From NCBI GenBank assembly GCA_026645375.1, contig JAPFFX010000129.1, forward strand, positions 1 through 25,737: a stretch of 25,737 nucleotides of DNA. Reading direction: 5' to 3'. Positions 1 through 6,990 of this stretch are shown one piece after another (within the stretch, counting starts at the first letter, position 1; every line of letters begins with the position of its first letter). A model generated the notes under the pieces. That model ran no database searches. It worked only from the letters and a program-made list of their open reading frames with translations, and had not been told where the DNA came from. The position numbers and the translations under genes were made by a program. Origin of the DNA: Citricoccus sp. WCRC_4 (GTDB lineage: Bacteria; Actinomycetota; Actinomycetes; Actinomycetales; Micrococcaceae).

Positions 1-1414
1 GAGTCCCCTTGCCGGAGCGGGCCAGCTCGGTCACCCGGCGCAGCTGCCCCTGCAGCTGCCGGGCGCTCATCCGGTGGGCGCCGCGGATGGAGGGCACCAC
101 GAGCCCTCGGTCGGACTGCACGGCGACGCCGAGGTTGATGCCGTCGAAGGACACGATCCGGTGGCCGCCCTCGCCGTCCTCCTCGAACCGCCGGGCCAGC
201 GCCGGGTACTTCGCCAGGCCCGCGAGCGCGAACCGGGAGGCGAACGCCAGCACGCCGGGGACCTGCTCGTCCCCGTGCGACTTCATCGAGGCCCGCAGGT
301 CCATGAGCGGGGTGACGTCCACGTCCACCCACACGGTGGCCTCCGGGATCTCCCGGCGCGAGCGGGACATGGCCGCGGCGGTCGCCTTGCGCACGCCGGA
401 GACCTTCTCGACGCCGGCCACGCCCAGTCCCGTGCGCGCGTCCAGCTCCCCGGCCGGGACCGCGGCACCGGTTGAGCCGACCGGTCCGGAGGGCGCGGCG
501 AGGGCGGCCTCACCGGACGGTGGCGTCGCCCCACCGGCCTGGCGGGTCTCACCCCGCGGGGCCCCCACTGCCTCCGCGGTCCCGACGGCGGCCATCACGT
601 CCGCGCGCATCACCAGTCCGCCGGGGCCCGAACCGCGCACGGCGGACAGGTCCACCGCATGGTCGCGGGCCAGTTTCCGCACCAGCGGGTTGACCACGCG
701 CGGGGCCTGCCGCTGGCCGTCGTCGTGGCGCCAGGCCGGGGCCTCCGGGGCGCCTGCTCCTCGATCACCGGCGTGGGCCTGCTCTGCGGCCTGGGCGAAC
801 GTCGCGTGCGTGGACGGTCCGTCAGTCCTGGCACCGCCTGAGCCCTGGGTCGCGCGGCGCGTGACAGCGGTCGCCGACCCGCCGCCCGCTCCCTTCCGGC
901 GCCGGGTCCGGCCCTTGGCCGCGCCCCCGGGGGTGCCGTAGCCGATCAGCACGTTGCCGGAGCCGCCGTCGTCCTCGGCACCGGGGCCGCTCCCACCCGG
1001 GGCGACCACGCCGGCCTCGGCCGCCTCCTCCGGGTGGGCGCCGGCCCGCTCCTCCTCGGTGTAGGACTGGGCCCCCTCCACGGGGACGGTCCCGGCCCAG
1101 TCGGCGTCGGTCGGGGCAGCCGCCGAAGCCGCGGATCCTGATCCGGGGCCGGCATCAGCAGGTGCCGAGCCGACCCCGTCCTCCACGGACACCAGGGGCC
1201 TGCCCACGTCCAGCGTGGTGCCGGCCTCGGCGTGCAGGGTGGTGACGACGCCGCCGAAGGGGCTGGGCACCTCCACGAGCGACTTGGCCGTCTCCACCTC
1301 GACGATCGGTTGGTCCACGGACACCGTGTCCCCGGCGGAGACCAGCCAGCGGATGATGTCGGCCTCGGTCAGGCCCTCTCCCAGGTCCGGGAGCAGGAAC
1401 GTGCGGACGGTCAT
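1..1414 (-). CDS. bkdC: Dihydrolipoamide acyltransferase E2 of branched-chain 2-oxo acid dehydrogenase (3' end outside window)
   Basis: This is the acyltransferase core of a 2-oxo acid dehydrogenase complex; it carries acyl groups on a swinging lipoyl arm to CoA. The 471 visible codons have no stop. The N-terminus is one lipoyl domain (about 1-78) with DLGEGLTEADI near residue 10 and the lipoylated lysine in VETAKS at K44. A long Ala/Gly/Pro-rich linker follows, then a peripheral subunit-binding domain (about 235-275, VVNPLVRKLA). The catalytic domain starts near residue 335 and is cut before its HxxxDG active-site motif. The ATG follows GGGAGGACTGAG and lies one base after the E1-beta stop, so the gene is co-translated with its partners. 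Branched-chain rather than pyruvate specificity is inferred from the paired E1 subunits and the divergent Lrp-type regulator. Confidence 0.9.
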   Translation of the reverse strand, partial: MTVRTFLLPDLGEGLTEADIIRWLVSAGDTVSVDQPIVEVETAKSLVEVPSPFGGVVTTLHAEAGTTLDVGRPLVSVEDGVGSAPADAGPGSGSAASAAAPTDADWAGTVPVEGAQSYTEEERAGAHPEEAAEAGVVAPGGSGPGAEDDGGSGNVLIGYGTPGGAAKGRTRRRKGAGGGSATAVTRRATQGSGGARTDGPSTHATFAQAAEQAHAGDRGAGAPEAPAWRHDDGQRQAPRVVNPLVRKLARDHAVDLSAVRGSGPGGLVMRADVMAAVGTAEAVGAPRGETRQAGGATPPSGEAALAAPSGPVGSTGAAVPAGELDARTGLGVAGVEKVSGVRKATAAAMSRSRREIPEATVWVDVDVTPLMDLRASMKSHGDEQVPGVLAFASRFALAGLAKYPALARRFEEDGEGGHRIVSFDGINLGVAVQSDRGLVVPSIRGAHRMSARQLQGQLRRVTELARSGKGT

Positions 1415-1415
1415 C

Positions 1416-2612
1416 TCAGTCCTCCCATTGCAGGTCGTCGACGGCGTCGAGGATGCGGTCCACCCCGGGCAGGAAGTGGTGCTCCAGCTTCGGCGCCGGG
1501 TAGGGGATGTCGAAGCCGGTCACCCGCAGGACGGGTGCGGCCAGTGAGTGGAAGCAGCGCTCCTGGACCCGGGCCGCGATCTCGGAGGCCACGGACGCGA
1601 AGCCGGACTCCTCGGAGATCACGACCGCCCGGCCGGTCCTGCGGACGGACTCGGACACGGTGGCGTCATCGAACGGCACGATCGTGCGCACGTCCACCAC
1701 CTCGAGCGAGCGCCCCTCCTCCGCCGCCGCGGCGGCTGCGGCCAGGGCGGTGGGCACGGAGGGCCCGTAGGCGATCAGCGTGGCATCGGTGCCGGTGCGC
1801 GCGACGGCGGCCCCGCCGGATTCCAGGGCGGCCCGCGGACCGGCGCCGGCCGAGGCCCCGGACTCGTACTGCTCGCGCAGCGCGTCCAGGTCCACCCGGT
1901 CCTTGGAGAAGTACAGCTTCTTGGGCTCCATGAAGACGATCGGGTCATCGGAGTCGATGGCCGCGCGCAGCAGCAGGTACGCGTCGGTCACGGTGGCCGG
2001 GGTGACGACCTTCAGCCCGGGGGTGTGCGCGTAGTACGCCTCGGAGGAGTCACAGTGGTGCTCCACGCCGCCGATGCCCCCGGCATACGGGATGCGGATG
2101 ACGATCGGCATGGGCAGGGCCCCGCGGGTGCGGTTGGACATCTTGGCGATGTGCGAGGCGATCTGCTCGAACGCCGGGTAGGCGAAGGCGTCGAACTGCA
2201 TCTCGATCACCGGGCGCATCCCGTTGATCGCCATGCCCACGCTCATCCCGGCGATCCCGGACTCGGCCAGCGGGGTGTCGAAGCAGCGGTCCGTGCCGAA
2301 CCGGGCGGCCAGCCCGTCGGTGATGCGGAAGACCCCGCCGAGGGTGCCCACGTCCTCCCCGAAGACCACGACGCCGGCATCGGCCGACAGCGCGTCGGCC
2401 AGGGCCGCATTGAGGGCCTTGGCCATCGTGACCGGTCCGGCCGGGACCGGGGCGGCCGGGGACTCCGGCCGGGGTTGCGGGATGCCGGCGCCGCCGGCCC
2501 GGGTGGTGGACTCCCGGGCGGCGTCCACGGCGACCGTGATCTCACCGGTGTCCGGTCCGGTCTGCGCGCTCCCGGGCCGGGGGCCGGCGTCGGTGTTCTG
2601 GGTGGTGCTCAT
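1416..2612 (-). CDS. bkdB: 2-oxo acid dehydrogenase E1 component, beta subunit
   Basis: This is the beta subunit of the thiamine-diphosphate-dependent E1, which decarboxylates branched-chain 2-oxo acids together with E1-alpha. The protein has 398 residues. The family fold starts near residue 62 (MAKALNAALADAL), with the conserved VVFGEDVG, DTPLAESGIAG and MQFDAFAYPAFEQI stretches and a C-terminal transketolase-type domain. The first 60 or so residues are Pro/Ala/Thr-rich and extra to the family, and an Ala/Gly-rich insertion follows the EPKKLYF region. The upstream ATG is chosen because GAGGAGG lies at proper distance and the start overlaps the E1-alpha stop by four bases (ATGA). An internal start at the MAKAL methionine is possible. 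Branched-chain specificity is inferred. Confidence 0.92.
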   Translation of the reverse strand: MSTTQNTDAGPRPGSAQTGPDTGEITVAVDAARESTTRAGGAGIPQPRPESPAAPVPAGPVTMAKALNAALADALSADAGVVVFGEDVGTLGGVFRITDGLAARFGTDRCFDTPLAESGIAGMSVGMAINGMRPVIEMQFDAFAYPAFEQIASHIAKMSNRTRGALPMPIVIRIPYAGGIGGVEHHCDSSEAYYAHTPGLKVVTPATVTDAYLLLRAAIDSDDPIVFMEPKKLYFSKDRVDLDALREQYESGASAGAGPRAALESGGAAVARTGTDATLIAYGPSVPTALAAAAAAAEEGRSLEVVDVRTIVPFDDATVSESVRRTGRAVVISEESGFASVASEIAARVQERCFHSLAAPVLRVTGFDIPYPAPKLEHHFLPGVDRILDAVDDLQWED

Positions 2613-3772
2613 GATGCCTCCTCGCGGGAGAGTTCCTCGGCCAGCATCGCGGACTGCTCGGCCAGCTGGGGAGTGGGGACGGAATAGACGTGGGCGAACA
2701 GGTCCTGGGGGTCCGGGGTGCTCTCGCGGTTCATGCCCTCGCGCAGGGCGGCGGCGATGTCCTCGGCCTCCTGCTCGTAGCGGGACTGCAGTTCCTCGGT
2801 GAGCAGTCCGCGGTCGGTGAGGTAGGTGCGCATCCGCTTGACCGGGTCCTTCGCCAGCCACTCCTGGACCTCGGCGTCCTCGCGGTAGCGGGTGGCGTCG
2901 TCGGCATTGGTGTGTGCCTGGATCCGGTAGGTGTGGGCCTCCACCAGCAGCGGGCCGGCGCCGCCGCGGACCAACCGGACGCCGCGTTCGAGCACGGCCA
3001 GCAGTGCCACGAGGTCGTTGCCGTCCACCCGCTCCCCTGCCATGCCGTAGCCCACCGCCTTGTGGGCCAGTGACGGGGCGACGGTCTGGCGGGCCAGCGG
3101 CACCGAGATGGCGTACTGGTTGTTCTGCACGAAGAAGATCACCGGCAGGTGGAAGACGGCGGCGAAGTTCAGGGCCTCGTGGAAGTCACCCTCGCTCGTG
3201 GCACCGTCCCCGCACAGGGCCACGACCACGGTGTCCTCCCCGCGCAGCCGGGCGGCGTGTGCCACCCCGACCGCGTGCAGCAGCTGGGTGGTCAGCGGCG
3301 TGGACTGGATGCCGACCTTGTGCTGCCGCGGGTCGAAACCGCCGTGCCAGTCACCGCGGAAGATCGTCATGGCCTCCACCGGGTCCACGCCCCGGGAGAT
3401 CACGGCCACGGTGTCCCGGTACGTGGGGAACAGCCAGTCCCCCTCCCCCAGGCAGGCGGCAGCGGCCACCTGGCAGGCCTCCTGGCCGTGGCTGGAGGGG
3501 TAGACCGCCATCCGGCCCTGACGCACGAGCGCCGAGTTCTGGTCGTTGATGCGTCGGCCGGCCACGAGGCGCCGGTAGGCCTCGAGCAGGTCCTCGTCGG
3601 CGGGGACCGGATAGTCATGGCCCGGCTCGGCGCCCTGTTCCTCGGTGGACAGGACCTTCCCGTCCTGGTCCACGATCCGGATCAGGTGGCGGGCCGGGAG
3701 CATGTAGTCCTCCGGCGTGATGCCGAAGCTGCGGGCAGCCTCGGCGATGTCGGTGCGGACGTCGTCGCTCAT
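2609..3772 (-). CDS. bkdA: 2-oxo acid dehydrogenase E1 component, alpha subunit
   Basis: This is the alpha subunit of E1 (387 residues) and holds the thiamine diphosphate pocket. The binding motif is visible as GDGATSEGDFHEALNFA starting at residue 188 and ending at the NN pair at 217-218. The YPSSHGQEA, FPTYRDT and YRIQAHTNADDATRYR stretches are typical of the family; the last is the regulatory loop region. The ATG follows CCAGGAGGAACG. It is the first gene of the bkdABC-order operon and is divergent from an Lrp/AsnC regulator, an arrangement common for branched-chain amino acid catabolism. A pyruvate dehydrogenase of the separate-subunit type is the main alternative; the sequence alone does not fix the substrate. 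Confidence 0.93.
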   Translation of the reverse strand: MSDDVRTDIAEAARSFGITPEDYMLPARHLIRIVDQDGKVLSTEEQGAEPGHDYPVPADEDLLEAYRRLVAGRRINDQNSALVRQGRMAVYPSSHGQEACQVAAAACLGEGDWLFPTYRDTVAVISRGVDPVEAMTIFRGDWHGGFDPRQHKVGIQSTPLTTQLLHAVGVAHAARLRGEDTVVVALCGDGATSEGDFHEALNFAAVFHLPVIFFVQNNQYAISVPLARQTVAPSLAHKAVGYGMAGERVDGNDLVALLAVLERGVRLVRGGAGPLLVEAHTYRIQAHTNADDATRYREDAEVQEWLAKDPVKRMRTYLTDRGLLTEELQSRYEQEAEDIAAALREGMNRESTPDPQDLFAHVYSVPTPQLAEQSAMLAEELSREEAS

Positions 3773-3840
3773 CGTTCCTCCTGGACGTTCCCCCGCCGGC
3801 GGGAACACATGCCTGTGTCCCGGCTCACGGCGGTAGTCAC

Positions 3841-3869
3841 TTTGTACCCACCAGTGTGGAGGGAGTCGA
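3841..3869 (-). promoter_or_regulatory. Candidate promoter of the 2-oxo acid dehydrogenase operon
   Basis: Read on the minus strand, TCGACT (3864-3869) and TACAAA (3841-3846) are separated by 17 bases, each matching four of six consensus positions. The spacer contains the small palindrome CCACCAGTGTGG (3848-3859), a possible operator. A match of this quality can arise by chance. Confidence 0.4.
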
Positions 3870-3940
3870 TGCTTCGTCGCCGCAATCCCGGCTGATCGTG
3901 GACAGATTGTCTGCACATGCATACTCTGGTGGATGCTTCG
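3868..3940. promoter_or_regulatory. Repeated elements in the bkd / Lrp divergent promoter region
   Basis: GATGCTTCG occurs twice in direct orientation (3868-3876 and 3932-3940), 64 bases apart, close to six helical turns. CCACCAG (3848-3854) is mirrored by CTGGTGG (3926-3932). The imperfect palindrome CAGATTGTCTG lies at 3903-3913. Such phased elements suit an Lrp-family octamer that wraps DNA, but binding is inferred. A weak plus-strand promoter (TGGACA 3899-3904, CATACT 3920-3925) may drive the regulator. Confidence 0.35.
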
Positions 3941-3994
3941 GGCTCCCGCCCGGGGTCCCCGGAGCCGACGCTCCACGGCGACCGAGGAGGAACG

Positions 3995-4444
3995 ATGGAC
4001 AAGATGCCAGCCCGGATCGACTCCGTGGACGAGCGCATCCTGGCGGAGTTGACGCGGGACGGCCGGCAGTCCGTGACCGCGCTCGCCCAGAAGGTCCACA
4101 TCTCCCGCGCGCACGCCTACGCCCGGATCAACCGGCTGCAGGAGGAGGGTGTCATCACGCGGTACAGCGCCGTGGTGGACCCCGTCCGGGCGGGACTGCG
4201 TTCCTCGGCCTACGTCACGCTCAAGCTGCGCCAGCACGGCTGGCGGGAGGTGAAGGAGGCGCTGTCCCGGATCCCGGAGGTGCACCACGTCAGCCTGGTC
4301 GGGGGCAACTTCGACGTCCTGCTGCTGGTCCGTGCGCGGGACAACCTGGACCTGCGCCGCGTGGTCTTCGACAACATCCAGCCGCTGCCGGCCGTGCTGG
4401 ACACCACGACCTTCGTGATCTTCGAGGACATGGACACCCGCTGA
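3995..4444 (+). CDS. bkdR: Lrp/AsnC family transcriptional regulator
   Basis: The 149-residue protein has the usual Lrp/AsnC length and layout. An N-terminal winged helix-turn-helix (about 10-60) begins IDSVDERILAEL, with the recognition part in ALAQKVHISRAHAYARINRL. The C-terminal RAM ligand-binding domain (about 70-145) includes the VSLVGGNFDVLLLV stretch. The start at 3995 follows GAGGAGGAACG; an in-frame ATG at 3917 would add 26 residues that do not look like the family and lacks a good ribosome site. It is divergent from the E1-alpha gene over a 222-base gap, so it probably controls the dehydrogenase operon and itself in response to branched-chain amino or 2-oxo acids. The symbol follows that context and is not proven. 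Confidence 0.9.
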   Translation: MDKMPARIDSVDERILAELTRDGRQSVTALAQKVHISRAHAYARINRLQEEGVITRYSAVVDPVRAGLRSSAYVTLKLRQHGWREVKEALSRIPEVHHVSLVGGNFDVLLLVRARDNLDLRRVVFDNIQPLPAVLDTTTFVIFEDMDTR

Positions 4445-4545
4445 CCCACCGCGCCCTGTCCCCCGTGTCACAGACCCGGGTGAAGTTGGCGACAAAACCC
4501 CGGGTACCCGCAGGCGAACACTGTTTGCAACTGTAATCTCGAGGC

Positions 4546-5013
4546 ATGAAGTCGCCCGAAGCCTCCCGCCCGTCAGCAGCCCGGCGCGCCCCGCGGCGTG
4601 GCCGCCTGTCCATCAGCACGGCCCCTCCCGGGGCCCTGGGCGAGGACATCCTGCTGGCGCGGCACGGAGACCGGATCGACCACTTCCGCCAGGACGCCGA
4701 CGGCGGCCAGACCGTCGCGGTCCTGCACGACGGCGGCACGGACACCGCCCCCAATCATCTCGACGGCGGTGCCGTGCACCTCAGCCCCGCGGACCGCACC
4801 CGGATGCACCTGGCCGAGCTGTCCTCGGACCGGCACGCCGGGACCCGGAGGGAGATCGGGTTCCTGGCCAGGCTCTCCCTGGCATGGCTCGTCCTGTCCG
4901 TCGCGGCCTTCGCCCTCACGATGTGGGGCATGTCCTCGGTGCTCGAGCCCGCGGAGCTGCAGCTGATGATGTCCGGGCCCCTGGGCAGCGCGCACGGTCA
5001 CGCCGCCCCGTGA
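4546..5013 (+). CDS. Small single-pass membrane protein, unknown function
   Basis: I do not recognise this 155-residue protein. The N-terminus (1-25) is rich in Arg, Ser and Pro. A soluble part with several His and Asp residues follows (about 30-100), with a motif-like stretch ILLARHGDRIDHF. One strong transmembrane segment lies at about 106-132, and a short Ala/Gly/His tail ends the protein. Codon use (strong G/C third position) matches neighbouring genes and is better than the opposite-strand frame, which is why I call it. The ATG follows CTCGAGGC, a modest ribosome site, and I see no clear promoter. It is convergent with the FNT-family gene. No function can be assigned. Confidence 0.6.
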   Translation: MKSPEASRPSAARRAPRRGRLSISTAPPGALGEDILLARHGDRIDHFRQDADGGQTVAVLHDGGTDTAPNHLDGGAVHLSPADRTRMHLAELSSDRHAGTRREIGFLARLSLAWLVLSVAAFALTMWGMSSVLEPAELQLMMSGPLGSAHGHAAP

Positions 5014-5015
5014 CC
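4996..5015 (+). terminator. Hairpin over the stop codon of the small membrane protein gene
   Basis: GGTCACG (4996-5002) pairs perfectly with CGTGACC (5009-5015) around a six-base loop, and the TGA stop lies in the right arm. It may end transcription between two convergent genes. There is no U-tract. Confidence 0.35.
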
Positions 5016-5063
5016 CGGCCTCGGTTCCGGTCGTCCTGCTGCTGATCAGCGCCGCCCCGTGAC
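5001..5063. repeat. 14-bp direct repeat between convergent genes
   Basis: CGCCGCCCCGTGAC occurs at 5001-5014 and again at 5050-5063. The similarity continues imperfectly for about another 12 bases (CCGGCCTCGGT against CGTGCCTCGTG). The first copy covers the stop of the upstream gene. It looks like a small local duplication. Confidence 0.75.
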
Positions 5064-5074
5064 CGTGCCTCGTG

Positions 5075-5911
5075 TCACCGGCCGCGGGGAGCGTCCGGAT
5101 CCGGGCCCGACTGGCGCCGGTAGTGCTCCACGAGTTCCTTCGTCCTGACGATGCGCAGCGCCGTCACCAGGAGGATGCCGCCGAGCATGTTGAACACCAC
5201 GGTGTAGCCGAACCACCCCAGCCACTGCAGGAAGGAGATGTCCGCCCCGGACTGCATGGCACCGAAGATGAACATCGAGTCCAGGATCGAGTGGAAGAGC
5301 TGGAGCCCCGCCAGGAGGAAGCCGCCGCCGATCGCCGCGACGACCCGGACCGTTTCCGAGGTGGTCCCCTTCTGCATGCGGGTCATCAGGGTGATCGTGC
5401 TGCCACCGAGGAGGGCGAGGCAGGCGGTCTGCAGGGAGAAGGGGGCGTCGACGAAGTGGTGCGCCGTCTCGGCGATCGTGGATCGCCACTCGGGGAAGGC
5501 CTGCATCACCAGCCACATGAACACCCAGCCGCCCACGAGGTTGCTCACCAGCGTCACCGACCACAGTCTCAGCAGTTTCCAGATGCTGGCCTGGCGGGTG
5601 ACCAGGGCCATGATCGGGATGTGGAAGTCCTCGGTGAACAGCTCGCTGTGGGCGAGCAGCACGGCGATCAGCCCGACGCTGAAGGCCAGGCCGGCCAGGA
5701 GGTGGCTGTCCGTCTCGTGCAGGACGGCCAGGTAGGCCATCACGCCGACGCCGACCTCCATCCCGCCGAACAGGCCGGTGATGACCACGGCACGGAACGT
5801 GCGGTGCAGACGCTCGGCGCCCTCCTCCATCGTGCTCTCGAACGCCTCCTGCAGGTGCTCCTCGATGGCGAAGTCGTTCTCGCCGAGCTCTCTACGCCTG
5901 TCCTCGCTCAT
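5075..5911 (-). CDS. Formate/nitrite transporter (FNT) family protein, YfdC-like
   Basis: This 278-residue integral membrane protein belongs to the FNT channel family, whose pentamers pass small monovalent anions such as formate, nitrite or hydrosulfide. Six hydrophobic segments are visible at about 39-64, 70-90, 112-138, 160-177, 188-216 and 226-253. The omega-loop motif appears as HSELFTEDFHIP (88-99), the form seen in YfdC-type members rather than the LFTGN-like form of FocA/NirC. The central channel histidine is probably H207 in LFHSILDSMFIFGAM. The N-terminal 35 residues are acidic and cytosolic. The start follows GAGGGCGA, a modest site. No formate or nitrite metabolic gene lies next to it, so the substrate is unknown. 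Confidence 0.85.
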   Translation of the reverse strand: MSEDRRRELGENDFAIEEHLQEAFESTMEEGAERLHRTFRAVVITGLFGGMEVGVGVMAYLAVLHETDSHLLAGLAFSVGLIAVLLAHSELFTEDFHIPIMALVTRQASIWKLLRLWSVTLVSNLVGGWVFMWLVMQAFPEWRSTIAETAHHFVDAPFSLQTACLALLGGSTITLMTRMQKGTTSETVRVVAAIGGGFLLAGLQLFHSILDSMFIFGAMQSGADISFLQWLGWFGYTVVFNMLGGILLVTALRIVRTKELVEHYRRQSGPDPDAPRGR

Positions 5912-5983
5912 TCGCCCTCACAGACGTGTCGGTGGTCATTGACGGCACGCCGCGACTCTACTGACTCACGGGACCATGGCACA

Positions 5984-6015
5984 GGCCCCCGCCCCCATCC
6001 ACGGGGACGGGGGCC
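5984..6015 (-). terminator. Second terminator hairpin after the paaABCDE-paaG unit
   Basis: GGCCCCCG plus CCCC pairs with GGGG plus CGGGGGCC around ATCCAC, giving 12 pairs with one mismatch. It lies downstream of the PaaG-like gene, past a first hairpin, and upstream of the FNT-family gene. No U-tract follows, as is usual in high-GC actinobacteria. Confidence 0.55.
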
Positions 6016-6044
6016 GGGGCCCGGCACGACCGAGGGGACACGAA

Positions 6045-6071
6045 GGCCCGGTCCCCCACGGGGGCCGGGCC
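6045..6071 (-). terminator. First terminator hairpin after the paaABCDE-paaG unit
   Basis: GGCCCGG with CCCC pairs with GGGG and CCGGGCC around a CAC loop, with one T/G step inside. It begins 18 bases past the stop of the PaaG-like gene, the expected place for an operon terminator. Confidence 0.65.
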
Positions 6072-6088
6072 GTCGTCCGCCGTGTGGT

Positions 6089-6892
6089 TCAGCGGGGCAG
6101 GGACGTCCCGGCGACCCCCCGGAACTCCGGCTTGCGCTTCTGCTGGAAGGCGGCGAAGCCCTCCGCGTAGTCCTCCGTCCCGCACAGGTCGGCCTGCGCC
6201 CGGTTCTCGGTCGCCATGGAGTCCCACAGGCCCAGCCGCTCATCGCGGATCTGCGCCACGAGTTCCTTCGAGGCCACGAAGGCGCCCGTGGCCCCGGTGG
6301 CGACCCTCGCCACGATCGCCCGGGTGTCCTCGAGCAGCGACTCGGCCGGCATGGCCCGGGAGAACAGCCCGGAGGAGACCGCCTCGGTCCCGCTGATCAG
6401 CTCGGCGGTGTAGATCAGGTCCAGGGTGCGGTGGGTGCCCAGGCGTTCGGTGAACAGCCAGTGGCCACCGGAGTCCAGGGTGGCGCCGAGGTTGGCGAAC
6501 GGCGAGCCGATCTTCGCGTTCTCGGCCACGTAGACCACGTCCGTGGCGATCGCCAGGCCCAGCCCCACGCCCAGGCAGGCGCCCTGGACGGCGGCGAAGG
6601 TGGGCGCCGGGAAGGCGCTCATGGACTTCAGCAGCGGGGTGACCTTGTCGCCCAGGTAGCCCATCACGTCGTCGTCCGCGGGGGTGACGGCGGAGATGTC
6701 CCGCCCGGCGCAGAACCCGCGCCCCTCGCCGCGCAGCAGCAGGGCCCGCACCTCACCGCGGGAGGCGGCGGCAGCGGCGTCGTCGTAGGCCTTGCCCAGC
6801 TCGGCGATCGCCTCCTCGTTGAGGGCGTTCATCTTCTCGGGGGCGTTCAGGACCACTTCGGCGATCCCGTCGGCGATGGTCAGGTCGATCAT
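6089..6892 (-). CDS. paaG: Crotonase-family isomerase, PaaG-like (1,2-epoxyphenylacetyl-CoA isomerase)
   Basis: This 267-residue protein has the crotonase fold. The oxyanion-hole segments are GFCAGRDIS (59-67) and GACLGVGLGLA (104-114). Both catalytic glutamates of enoyl-CoA hydratases are absent: the first position is G112 and the second is F132. Instead, D140 in ATLDSGGHW sits where PaaG has its catalytic aspartate (in IPDCGGTW of the Escherichia coli protein). It should therefore isomerise ring-1,2-epoxyphenylacetyl-CoA to the oxepin and shift double bonds later in the pathway. It is the last gene of the paaABCDE unit, separated from paaE by 98 bases with a strong hairpin. The ATG follows CCAGGAGGCACGC. 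Assignment by active-site residues and position is good, but not biochemical proof. Confidence 0.8.
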   Translation of the reverse strand: MIDLTIADGIAEVVLNAPEKMNALNEEAIAELGKAYDDAAAAASRGEVRALLLRGEGRGFCAGRDISAVTPADDDVMGYLGDKVTPLLKSMSAFPAPTFAAVQGACLGVGLGLAIATDVVYVAENAKIGSPFANLGATLDSGGHWLFTERLGTHRTLDLIYTAELISGTEAVSSGLFSRAMPAESLLEDTRAIVARVATGATGAFVASKELVAQIRDERLGLWDSMATENRAQADLCGTEDYAEGFAAFQQKRKPEFRGVAGTSLPR

Positions 6893-6948
6893 GCGTGCCT
6901 CCTGGGCGGTGGGTGCGGGTGTCAGGGCGGTGCAGCCGGGCACGGACG

Positions 6949-6984
6949 ACGCCGTCCCCGCCGGGATCGCGGCGGGGACGGCGT
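6949..6984 (-). terminator. Perfect hairpin between paaE and paaG
   Basis: ACGCCGTCCCCGCC (6949-6962) pairs perfectly with GGCGGGGACGGCGT (6971-6984) around an eight-base loop. It is seven bases past the paaE stop. It could end most paaABCDE transcripts, or act as an intra-operon attenuator or RNA-stabilising 3' end. No U-tract follows. Confidence 0.6.
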
Positions 6985-6990
6985 TCGGTG

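Noticed and set aside
4573..5001. A minus-strand 142-codon frame opposite the small membrane protein
   Set aside because: Its third codon positions are less G/C-biased and its translation is Gly/Gln/Arg-rich with no membrane segment or motif, so the plus-strand gene is preferred.
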